Source of the DNA: Gaiellasilicea sp035525905
GTDB lineage: Bacteria; Actinomycetota; Thermoleophilia; Gaiellales; Gaiellaceae
Reading direction: 5' to 3'
Assembly: GCA_035525905.1 (NCBI GenBank)
Contig: DATLDK010000079.1
Location: forward strand, 1 to 7,740
Length of the DNA: 7,740 nucleotides
Under the pieces are notes generated by a model. It did not search any database, was not told the origin of the DNA, and saw only the letters and a program-made list of their open reading frames with translations. Shown here piece after piece: positions 1 through 5,340 of the stretch. The position numbers and the translations under genes were made by a program. The stretch's first letter is position 1. Each line of letters opens with the position of its first letter.

Positions 1-1
1 A

Positions 2-424
2 AGGATCTACGACGCCGCCGAGACTGCGCGGCCGTACGTGGACCGCGCATTGCACGACGACGACCTGCACGACAACCTCAAGGAAGCGTTCAACGCCGCG
101 CGCGACGTGTACGCCGAGCTGCTCGGCGGACGCAACCTGACCGCGACCGCGGTGCGGGCGGCGACGGACAAGGAGATCCAGGAAAGCCTGAAGAAGGCCG
201 TCGACGAGCTCCGCACTGCGGCGAACCGGATCCAGGGCAAGGAGGACCACAGCGGCCGTAACACGATGCTGCTGCTCGCGGGCATCACCGCGGGGATCCT
301 CTTCAATCCGATGACCGGCCCCCAGACCCGTCAGTGGCTGATGGACAAGATCACCGGCGACTCGTCGGACGACTACTCGTACACGCCGCCGGCCGGTTCG
401 AACTCCGGCGAGACCAGCTCCTAG
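2..424 (+). CDS. YtxH-like single-pass membrane protein, 3' part (5' end outside the window)
   Basis: The reading frame is open from the left edge of the window, so the gene starts upstream; 140 residues are visible before TAG at 422-424. A GTG at 38-40 could start a shorter form, but the in-frame residues before it (IYDAAETARPY) continue the same helical character, so I treat the gene as truncated by the window. Residues 1-80 are charged and alanine-rich, predicted amphipathic helix or coiled coil. One hydrophobic segment follows at about 88-102 (MLLLAGITAGILF). Directly after it comes NPMTGPQTRQWLMDKI, which resembles the end of YtxH-type domains (LFAPxSGxETRxxL). The tail, about 119-140, is Ser/Gly/Asp-rich and probably disordered. 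YtxH-like proteins are small, poorly characterised envelope or stress-associated proteins; no reaction can be assigned. It converges with the M23 peptidase gene. Confidence 0.7.
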   Translation, partial: RIYDAAETARPYVDRALHDDDLHDNLKEAFNAARDVYAELLGGRNLTATAVRAATDKEIQESLKKAVDELRTAANRIQGKEDHSGRNTMLLLAGITAGILFNPMTGPQTRQWLMDKITGDSSDDYSYTPPAGSNSGETSS

Positions 425-428
425 CGCT

Positions 429-444
429 TCACGCTGCGGCGTGA
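429..444. terminator. Small hairpin, first of two between convergent genes
   Basis: TCACGC (429-434) and GCGTGA (439-444) form a perfect 6-bp stem with the 4-base loop TGCG, starting 5 bases after the stop of the YtxH-like gene. There is no T-tract, so a role as an intrinsic terminator on its own is uncertain. It abuts the larger hairpin at 445-475. Confidence 0.4.
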
Positions 445-475
445 CTGAGGATCCGCGTCGTGGGCGGATCCTCAG
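445..475. terminator. Bidirectional terminator-like hairpin between convergent genes
   Basis: CTGAGGATCCGC (445-456) and GCGGATCCTCAG (464-475) are perfect 12-bp arms around a 7-base loop. The hairpin sits where two convergent genes meet and its right arm contains the TGA stop codon of the M23 peptidase gene (472-474, minus strand). No U-tract follows on either strand, as is common in high-GC actinobacteria, so strength as a terminator is inferred from stem and position only. Confidence 0.65.
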
Positions 476-1881
476 CCCTGCGCCGAGACGGGCGCGAGGA
501 GCGCCCGGTCGAGCGACCCTGGGTCGAGCCCGCTCGCGCTCGAGATGTCCGTTGATCCGAGTAGGACGGCGGCGGGGCGCGGCGCTCTCGCGGCGGCGGG
601 GACGGGCGGCGCCCAGCCACGCCCTGCCGCGAACGTCACGTCCTGAAGACGACGCCACGCGGCCAGGTACGCGTAGGGATTGACGACGCCGTCGTAGCCC
701 AGCGGCAACAGGCCGACCGGATGGATCTCGAAATGAAGGTGGTACGGGGTGCCTTGCGCGTCGCCGGTGTTGCCGACGAAGCCGACGACCGCTCCGGCCT
801 TCACCTCGTTCCCGTCGATTGCGAGCGGCGAGAAGGCCGACAGATGCGCGTAGTAGAACTGGTTTCCCTGGCGGTCGCGGAGCCAGAGCCGGTAACCGCC
901 CAGGTCGTTCCAGCCGACCGAGAAGACCGTGCCGTCGGCGACCGCGAGGAGCGGGGCTCCGAGCGGGGCGAAGATGTCCTGGCCGTGATGCCAGCCGACG
1001 TCGGCGCGGTCGGCTCCGAACGTGTCGACGAAAGACGAGGCACCGTAGACCGGGAAGACGTAACCGCCCGGAGAGAGCGGAGCCGTGATGTCGGTGGGCG
1101 GAGGCTTGTAGACCGAGCCGGGTCGTTCCGTCGGGACCTCGGGCGGCTTGGGGAGCGGCTTCTTCACCTTCGGCGGCACGCCGGTGGGTCGTGCCGGCTT
1201 CGGCGCCGGCTTGGCCCGCTGCGTGGAGGTACTCCCGGTCGTGGCGACGACCGTCGAAGCCGAAGCCTCCGCATGCGCGACCACGATCTCCGACCCTGCC
1301 GGGAGCCCGGCGTGGTCGGCCGTCAGCACCACACGCAGCGCCGTCACCGATGCGCGCGCGTTGCGCGTCGCTTCCGCGACCGAAGTATCCGCTACTTGCT
1401 CCAGCGTGACCGCGTAGCCCCAGTCGGCGAGCGGGAACCGTCCGTTGGCCGTCGCGGTGACCGGTTGGCCGAGCAGGACGAGATTCGTCACCTGCGACCC
1501 GATGGTGTCGGAACCGGCCCCGGACGCGTTCGCTCGTCCGGCAGCACCGTCTGCAGTGATCTCCCCGTTGAGCAGGGAAATCGCGAGCACGTCCGTGACG
1601 GCGTGCCCCGCGGAGCCGCGCGCCGAGACGCTCGAGGACTGGGCCCCGGTGCGCGCCGAGAGGCCGTCTGCAGGATAGGCGAAGGCGTCGGCCACGCCGG
1701 TCGGCGTCGCTCCGGGCGCCGATGCAGAGGCCGCGCCCGCACCAGGCTGACCCGGCACCGATACCGAGATCCCGTACGCGCTCGCAGACACGACGGGGGG
1801 CTTTGTAGGCGTGCTCGCGCTCGACCCCGCTGCGGCCAGCGCGCCGGAGAGAAGGAGCAGGGCAAGAAGCCTCAGATACAC
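472..1881 (-). CDS. Exported M23 zinc metallopeptidase with N-terminal choice-of-anchor-P-like region
   Basis: A 469-residue secreted protein, probably a peptidoglycan endopeptidase acting on cell-wall cross-links. An N-terminal signal sequence (about 1-22, RLLALLLLSGALAAAG) indicates export. Residues about 34-210 are Ala/Ser/Gly-rich, with LLNGEITAD (103-111), LGQPVTATANG (137-147) and LPAGSEIVVAHA (193-204). This pattern resembles the choice-of-anchor P family of actinobacterial surface proteins (an inference). A Pro/Lys-rich linker follows at about 222-265. The M23 (LytM-type) domain spans about 272-405 with a complete active site: H298 and D302 in the HxxxD motif, H346 in YAHLS, and H381/H383 in HLHFEIHP. 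A C-terminal tail of about 60 residues matches nothing I recognise. No cysteine is present. The GTG start at 1881 is the most upstream start in frame and immediately gives the signal peptide; no SD is seen. It lies 56 bases after the small gene upstream and may have its own promoter. Confidence 0.9.
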   Translation of the reverse strand: MYLRLLALLLLSGALAAAGSSASTPTKPPVVSASAYGISVSVPGQPGAGAASASAPGATPTGVADAFAYPADGLSARTGAQSSSVSARGSAGHAVTDVLAISLLNGEITADGAAGRANASGAGSDTIGSQVTNLVLLGQPVTATANGRFPLADWGYAVTLEQVADTSVAEATRNARASVTALRVVLTADHAGLPAGSEIVVAHAEASASTVVATTGSTSTQRAKPAPKPARPTGVPPKVKKPLPKPPEVPTERPGSVYKPPPTDITAPLSPGGYVFPVYGASSFVDTFGADRADVGWHHGQDIFAPLGAPLLAVADGTVFSVGWNDLGGYRLWLRDRQGNQFYYAHLSAFSPLAIDGNEVKAGAVVGFVGNTGDAQGTPYHLHFEIHPVGLLPLGYDGVVNPYAYLAAWRRLQDVTFAAGRGWAPPVPAAARAPRPAAVLLGSTDISSASGLDPGSLDRALLAPVSAQG

Positions 1882-1890
1882 AGCGTCACC

Positions 1891-1896
1891 ATTATC
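1891..1896 (-). promoter_or_regulatory. Candidate -10 element for the M23 peptidase gene
   Basis: On the minus strand the sequence reads GATAAT, five of six matches to TATAAT, in an otherwise G+C-rich 56-base gap. Transcription would begin about 7 bases downstream, near 1884, leaving only two or three bases before the GTG start at 1881, so the mRNA would be nearly leaderless. No good -35 hexamer is seen 17-18 bases upstream. This suggests that the peptidase can be transcribed separately from the TauE genes. Confidence 0.4.
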
Positions 1897-1937
1897 CGAA
1901 TCTGACGAGACGGTGCGGCAGGCGCCCCGCGGAGAGA

Positions 1938-2327
1938 TCAGTCGTCGAGCTTGCGCGCAAACTCACGAAAGCGCGCGCGGGCCTCATCGTCCGGGCCGAG
2001 CCGCTCGGTGTCACCGTAGCGCGGATCTGCTGCAACCTCCTCCGCAACGGCGCGCACCTCCGCCGCGACGATGGCCCTGTGCGCGGGGTCGCGCAGCAGC
2101 AACTCCACCCACGTGTCGCTGCCGTCGTAGGGCGGCACGTCGTGGTCGACGAGCAGCTCGCCGAGCTTCACGCCGACGCGGATGTAGGCGAACGTGCGGA
2201 AGGCGAGGATGCGGCGCGGCGTGCCGACGAGGCGCTCGATCTCGGGATCGTCCGCCTGGATCTGCGCCACGATGCTGCCGATCGGCTCGTCGACGAGCGG
2301 GAGCCAGATCTCCTCGTGCTCGGTCAT
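1938..2327 (-). CDS. Conserved-type hypothetical protein, 129 residues
   Basis: I do not recognise this protein. It is acidic, soluble and cytoplasmic-looking, with no signal peptide or membrane segment. Visible features are an N-terminal stretch rich in Glu/Asp (MTEHEEIWLPLVDEPIGS), a central part with alternating hydrophobic residues (RRILAFRTFAYIRVGVKLGELL) and a C-terminal half predicted to be helical and rich in Ala, Glu and Arg. The frame could be read 13 residues further upstream, but the ATG at 2327 overlaps the TGA of the preceding TauE-like gene as ATGA (2324-2327). That 4-base overlap recurs just upstream and supports this start through translational coupling. No SD sequence is obvious. 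Being third in a coupled chain with the two half TauE/SafE genes suggests co-expression with the transporter, but does not show a function. Confidence 0.75.
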   Translation of the reverse strand: MTEHEEIWLPLVDEPIGSIVAQIQADDPEIERLVGTPRRILAFRTFAYIRVGVKLGELLVDHDVPPYDGSDTWVELLLRDPAHRAIVAAEVRAVAEEVAADPRYGDTERLGPDDEARARFREFARKLDD

Positions 2328-2716
2328 GGGTCCGAAGGATACGGGGCGGGACGCCGCGACCGCCATGCGAGTTGTGCCGCGACCCCCAGCAGGAGCAGGG
2401 CGAACAGCCGCCGCAGGGTGTCCTCCGGCAGCGACGTCGCGATCTGGACGCCGGCCGCGACGCCCGCGATCGATGCGAGGCCCAGCACGAGCGCGCTTCG
2501 CGGACGCACGTTGCCGTACCGCTGCTGGCGCCAGGTGCCGGCGGCGACGGTCGGAAGAATCGCGAGCAGCGACGTCGCCTCGGCATCGAGCTGCGAGAGT
2601 CCAAGCCCGACGAGCGTGGGCACGAAGAGGATGCCGCCCCCGACCCCGAAGAACCCGGCGAGCACACCGGCGGCGAGGCCGAGGAGAATCGCGAGCAGGG
2701 CGGTGGAGATGCTCAT
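2324..2716 (-). CDS. Half-length TauE/SafE family membrane protein, second of a pair
   Basis: A 130-residue protein, about half the usual 240-270 residues of TauE/SafE (DUF81) permeases, a family linked to export or uptake of sulfite, sulfoacetate and related organosulfur anions. It carries the family signature near its N-terminus, GVLAGFFGVGGGILFVP (17-33), then TSLLAILPTVAAGT (48-61), GNV (68-70) and further hydrophobic segments at about 76-91 and 101-117, suggesting roughly four membrane helices. The C-terminus (RSRRPAPYPSDP) is basic then polar. The ATG at 2716 overlaps the stop of the preceding half-length gene as ATGA (2713-2716), and its own stop overlaps the next start in the same way. 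The frame can be extended to 3130, but the extension (Arg-rich, antisense to otsB) is a high-GC artefact. The substrate cannot be predicted. It probably pairs with the protein encoded just upstream. Confidence 0.87.
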   Translation of the reverse strand: MSISTALLAILLGLAAGVLAGFFGVGGGILFVPTLVGLGLSQLDAEATSLLAILPTVAAGTWRQQRYGNVRPRSALVLGLASIAGVAAGVQIATSLPEDTLRRLFALLLLGVAAQLAWRSRRPAPYPSDP

Positions 2717-3060
2717 CCGACTAGAAGCCAGGCGGCCAGGACCGAGAGCAGCGCGGCGAACGCCAGGGTCAGGGCGCGTGGAGAGATCCGCTGCTGGACC
2801 GTCGCGCCTGCGATCGCGCCCACGGCGGCCGGCACGCCAACGAGCGTCGCATGCGCGACGTCGACATTCCCCTCGATCGCGTACAGGATGGTGCCGGCGA
2901 GCGCGGTGATCCCGATCGCGGCCAGTGAGGTCCCGGTGGCAACCTTGCCGTCGAAGCCAGCGACGAGGATCAGCAGCGGGACGATGACAATGCCGCCGCC
3001 GACGCCGAAGAGAGAGCTGAAGAGGCCCGCGACGAGCCCGATGGCGATCAGCTTGGGCAC
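2713..3060 (-). CDS. Half-length TauE/SafE family membrane protein, first of a pair
   Basis: A 115-residue integral membrane protein with the TauE/SafE signature GLFSSLFGVGGGIVIVP (12-28), then GTSLAAIGITALAGT (43-57), GNV (64-66) and hydrophobic stretches at about 71-87 and 96-114. It is homologous to the next protein: GVGGGI..VP, TSL and GNV line up at corresponding positions, as do the two repeats of a full-length TauE/SafE permease. The GTG at 3060 (VPKLIAIG) is chosen because it gives a complete first helix and lies 3 bases after the predicted transcription start. It is the first gene of the minus-strand chain. The simplest view is that the two halves assemble into one permease-like complex; a homodimer of each is also possible. 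Membrane location and family are well supported; the substrate is unknown. Confidence 0.87.
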   Translation of the reverse strand: MPKLIAIGLVAGLFSSLFGVGGGIVIVPLLILVAGFDGKVATGTSLAAIGITALAGTILYAIEGNVDVAHATLVGVPAAVGAIAGATVQQRISPRALTLAFAALLSVLAAWLLVG

Positions 3061-3068
3061 GCGGCTCG

Positions 3069-3075
3069 TATCCTA
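3069..3075. promoter_or_regulatory. Candidate bidirectional -10 element between otsB and the TauE genes
   Basis: The 20-base gap between divergent GTG starts (3061-3080) contains TATCCTA. On the plus strand TATCCT (3069-3074) fits TANNNT and ends 6 bases before the otsB GTG, so the transcript would begin at the start codon. On the minus strand the same bases read TAGGAT (3075-3070), also TANNNT, placing a start near 3063, three bases before the GTG at 3060. No good -35 is visible in either direction, and any such box would lie inside the opposite gene. Confidence 0.45.
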
Positions 3076-3080
3076 GGGCC

Positions 3081-3797
3081 GTGGAGCGCGACGCCCTGCT
3101 CGATCGGATCGCGGAGGCGCCGGACCGCACGGCGATCCTGCTCGACGTGGACGGAGTGCTCGCCCCGATCGTCCCGGTCCCGCACGAAGCGAGGGTTCCA
3201 GCGGAGACACGGACCGAGCTCGCGCGGCTGCACGAGCATTACGCGCTCGTCGGCTGCATCAGCGGCCGCTCCGGGGCAGACGCGCGGCGCATCGTGGGGC
3301 TCGACCAGCTGGTCTACGTCGGCGAGCACGGCCTCGAGCTCGTGCCGGAGGCAGCGGACTGGAGCGAGCGGCTCCATGCATTCGCGGCGACCGTCGATTG
3401 GGAAGACCTCGAGCGCAAGCCGCTCACCGTCACGTTCCATTACCGCCGGGCAGAGGACGAAGGCGAGGCCCTGAAGATGCTCGAGGCTGTCGCCACCCGC
3501 GCTCGCCACGAGGGGTTGATCCCAAAGTTCGGCCGCAAGGTGCTGGAGCTGCGACCGCCGGTGGGTGCGCACAAGGGAACCGCAGTGACACACCTACTCG
3601 GGAAGCGGGGGCTCGTCCGGGCGCTGTACGCCGGTGACGATACGACCGATCTCGATGCCTTCAGCGCCCTCCAGGGACTGGAGCTCGGCGTTCGGGTGGC
3701 GGTCGCCTCGCCGGAAGGGCCGGCCGAGCTGCGCGAGACCGCCGACATCGTGGTCGGCGGTCCCGCGGAGTTCGTGCAGGTGCTCCGCCTGCTTTAG
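3081..3797 (+). CDS. otsB: Trehalose-6-phosphate phosphatase (HAD superfamily)
   Basis: This 238-residue cytoplasmic enzyme is predicted to hydrolyse trehalose 6-phosphate to trehalose and phosphate, the last step of the OtsA-OtsB pathway for the osmolyte trehalose. HAD motifs are all present. Motif I is LLDVDGVLAPI with nucleophile D22 and general acid D24. Motif II is SGR (61-63). The family marker GEHGLEL spans 81-87. The motif III lysine is K165 in GAHKG, and motif IV is GDDTTD (185-190). The cap domain lies between about 85 and 155. Length is normal for OtsB (E. coli about 266). The GTG at 3081 is chosen because it starts the protein just before the first strand and lies at the predicted transcription start, giving a leaderless mRNA; no SD is seen. 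No trehalose-6-phosphate synthase gene is adjacent. It is divergent from the TauE genes and converges on the efflux gene 11 bases downstream. Confidence 0.92.
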   Translation: MERDALLDRIAEAPDRTAILLDVDGVLAPIVPVPHEARVPAETRTELARLHEHYALVGCISGRSGADARRIVGLDQLVYVGEHGLELVPEAADWSERLHAFAATVDWEDLERKPLTVTFHYRRAEDEGEALKMLEAVATRARHEGLIPKFGRKVLELRPPVGAHKGTAVTHLLGKRGLVRALYAGDDTTDLDAFSALQGLELGVRVAVASPEGPAELRETADIVVGGPAEFVQVLRLL

Positions 3798-3808
3798 GCT
3801 CTTCTGAC

Positions 3809-5251
3809 CTAGGCTGCTTCGAGCGCGGGCTGCGCCTCGACAGCGCCGACCGGAGCCAGCTCCTCCTGCCGGATCAGCACGAGCGCCGCGACGACGCCGG
3901 CGAGCGCGATCCCTGCTCCCACCCAGAACGCGAGCTGGAAGCCAGAGGTCATCGCCTGCGGCAGAGCCGTTCCGGCCGCGACCTCGTCGTCGGTGCGTGA
4001 GATGGCGATCGTCGACAGGAGCGCGATGCCGACCGCGCCGCCGACCTGCTGCGACGTGTTGATCAGTCCGGAGGCGATCCCAGCCTCGGCCTCACTGACG
4101 CCGGCGAGCGCAGCGATCGAGATCGGCACGAAGCAGAGCGCCATCCCGAAGGCGATGATCAGGAAGCCGGGCAGGAGATCGGCCGCATACGAGCCGCCCA
4201 CCGAGACCTGAGTGAAGAACAGCAGTCCTAGCGTCAGGATCGCCATCCCGCTCGCGATCAGCGGCCGGACTCCCACCTTGTTCACGAGCGCGGCGGCGAC
4301 GTTCGCCCAGATGATCGAGGTGCCGGCGACCGCGAGGTAGGCCACTCCGGTCTTCATTGCGGAGTACCCGAGCACCTGCTGCATGTACAGCGTCAGCATG
4401 AGGAACATCGAGAAGAGGGCCGTGCCGAGGATGAACCCCGCCACGTTGGCGCCGAGAACGGTTCGTGTGCGGAGGATTCCGAAGCGCATCAGGGGCTCTG
4501 CGGCATGGTTTTCCCAGCGAACGAAACCGGTGAGCAGCGCTACGGCAGCGACGAACACGCCGATGGTCCGGCCGGAGATCCAGCCCCAGTTGTGGCCCTG
4601 GGTGATGCCGAGCGCGAACGTCGACAGACCCGAGGTGACGAGCACGGCGCCGAGCGCGTCGAAGCTCCGCACGCGGCTGTCTCGGCTCTCGCTCAGCAGT
4701 ACGGGCGCAAGGGCGAGCGCCACGAGGCCGACCGGGATGTTGACGAAGAAGATCCACTCCCAGGAGAGCGAGTCGGTCAGGACCCCGCCGAGCAGGACGC
4801 CCGCGGCGGCGCCGAAGCCCCCGACTGCGCCCCAGACGCCGAGCGCGACATTCCGCTCGCGGCCTTCTGCGAAGGTCGTCATCAGGATCGCCAGCGCCGC
4901 CGGAGAGATGGTGGCGGCGCCGAGGCCCTGGATCGCGCGGGCTCCGATCAGGGAGGCCTCCGACCAAGCGAGCCCGCAGAGCAGCGAGCCCAGGGTGAAG
5001 GCGACGAGGCCGATCATGAAGACGCGCCGGCGCCCGACGATGTCGGCAGTCCGGCCGCCCAGCAGCAGGAAGCCGCCGAAGACGAGCGCGTAGGCCGAGA
5101 TCACCCACTGGAGGTTGGCCTGGGAGAAGTCGAGATCCGTCTGGATCGAAGGGAGGGCGACGTTCACGATCGCGATGTCGAGCACGACCATGAACTGCAC
5201 GGCGGCGAGGAGCCCCAGTGCGAGCCATTTCATTCGGGGTGAGGTAACCAT
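3809..5251 (-). CDS. DHA2-type MFS drug efflux transporter (EmrB/QacA family, 14 TM)
   Basis: A 480-residue inner-membrane proton antiporter of the 14-helix DHA2 branch of the major facilitator superfamily, expected to export drugs or other hydrophobic compounds. Visible markers are the TM1 motif LDIAIVNVALP with D25 (24-34), motif A GGRTADIVGRRR (65-76), a motif-C-like stretch GAAAGVLLGG (147-156) and SWEWIFFVNIPVG (163-175), typical of EmrB/QacA proteins. Length and spread of hydrophobic segments match a complete protein. The ATG at 5251 has an SD sequence AGAAGGA (5264-5258, minus strand) six bases upstream; a later ATG at residue 7 lacks one. The gene is divergent from an HxlR-type regulator, and its promoter overlaps the palindrome at 5302-5318, so it is probably repressed by that regulator until an inducing compound binds. 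The natural substrate cannot be read from sequence. Confidence 0.93.
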   Translation of the reverse strand: MVTSPRMKWLALGLLAAVQFMVVLDIAIVNVALPSIQTDLDFSQANLQWVISAYALVFGGFLLLGGRTADIVGRRRVFMIGLVAFTLGSLLCGLAWSEASLIGARAIQGLGAATISPAALAILMTTFAEGRERNVALGVWGAVGGFGAAAGVLLGGVLTDSLSWEWIFFVNIPVGLVALALAPVLLSESRDSRVRSFDALGAVLVTSGLSTFALGITQGHNWGWISGRTIGVFVAAVALLTGFVRWENHAAEPLMRFGILRTRTVLGANVAGFILGTALFSMFLMLTLYMQQVLGYSAMKTGVAYLAVAGTSIIWANVAAALVNKVGVRPLIASGMAILTLGLLFFTQVSVGGSYAADLLPGFLIIAFGMALCFVPISIAALAGVSEAEAGIASGLINTSQQVGGAVGIALLSTIAISRTDDEVAAGTALPQAMTSGFQLAFWVGAGIALAGVVAALVLIRQEELAPVGAVEAQPALEAA

Positions 5252-5257
5252 GCGTGA

Positions 5258-5264
5258 TCCTTCT
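5258..5264 (-). promoter_or_regulatory. Ribosome binding site of the MFS efflux gene
   Basis: Minus-strand AGAAGGA lies 6 bases before the ATG at 5251. It decides between this ATG and the in-frame ATG six codons later, and it is the clearest SD sequence in the window. Confidence 0.75.
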
Positions 5265-5287
5265 CTGTTTCGGGGTCGGAGCTTGCG

Positions 5288-5316
5288 AACATACAGGAGT
5301 CACTTGCTTTTTGCAA
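5288..5316 (-). promoter_or_regulatory. Candidate sigma-70-type promoter for the MFS efflux gene
   Basis: On the minus strand TTGCAA (5316-5311) is followed after exactly 17 bases by TATGTT (5293-5288), close to TTGACA-N17-TATAAT. The start would fall near 5281, giving a leader of about 30 bases that contains the SD at 5258-5264. The -35 box lies inside the right half of the palindrome at 5302-5318, so a bound regulator would block it. Confidence 0.6.
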
Positions 5317-5318
5317 GT
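5302..5318. promoter_or_regulatory. Palindromic operator between the efflux gene and the HxlR regulator
   Basis: ACTTGC (5302-5307), a TTTTT spacer and GCAAGT (5313-5318) form a perfect inverted repeat of 6-base arms, 17 bases in all, in the 89-base gap between divergent genes. Both predicted -35 boxes (5304-5309 on plus, 5311-5316 on minus) lie within it. HxlR-type winged-helix dimers bind such dyads in their own promoter regions, so autoregulation and repression of the pump are the likely use. An extra CTTGC half-site at 5282-5286 lies 21 bases, two helical turns, from the CTTGC at 5303. Confidence 0.65.
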
Positions 5319-5332
5319 CTTTCGTGCAGAAT
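5304..5332 (+). promoter_or_regulatory. Candidate promoter for the HxlR regulator gene
   Basis: TTGCTT (5304-5309) is followed after 17 bases by CAGAAT (5327-5332), four of six matches to TATAAT. Transcription would begin at about 5339-5341, at or just before the GTG start, so the mRNA would be leaderless. The -35 box lies in the left part of the operator palindrome. Confidence 0.45.
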
Positions 5333-5340
5333 GTGAAGAG

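Noticed and set aside
721..1905. Long plus-strand open frame of 394 codons opposite the M23 gene
   Set aside because: Its product is Arg/Gly-rich with no recognisable motif, and it is fully antisense to a gene with a signal peptide and complete catalytic motifs. High G+C content produces such frames.
1811..3076. Plus-strand open frame of 421 codons opposite the TauE genes and the 129-residue gene
   Set aside because: The translation is Arg/Ala-rich low-complexity sequence running across several real genes on the other strand.
2717..3130. Upstream extension of the second TauE half to 3130
   Set aside because: The extra residues are Arg-rich, overlap the first TauE half in another frame and run into otsB; homology begins at the ATG at 2716.
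3138..3168. Otherwise common threonine of HAD motif I replaced by valine in otsB (DVDGV)
   Set aside because: Valine is allowed at this position in the HAD superfamily (DxDx[T/V]), and both catalytic aspartates are intact, so this is not evidence for an inactive enzyme.
3795..3815. Direct repeat TAGGCT at 3795-3800 and 3810-3815 between otsB and the pump gene
   Set aside because: Two 6-base copies spanning the two stop codons can arise by chance; no stable hairpin forms in the 11-base gap, so I do not call a terminator or repeat element.
4505..5242. Plus-strand frame of 245 codons opposite the MFS gene
   Set aside because: It is a charged, repetitive mirror of the transporter coding sequence with no domain; it is a codon-structure shadow.
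5254..5340. Start of the HxlR regulator at the GTG at 5254
   Set aside because: The extra 29 residues would be encoded by the promoter and operator region and do not resemble the family; HxlR homology begins at 5341.
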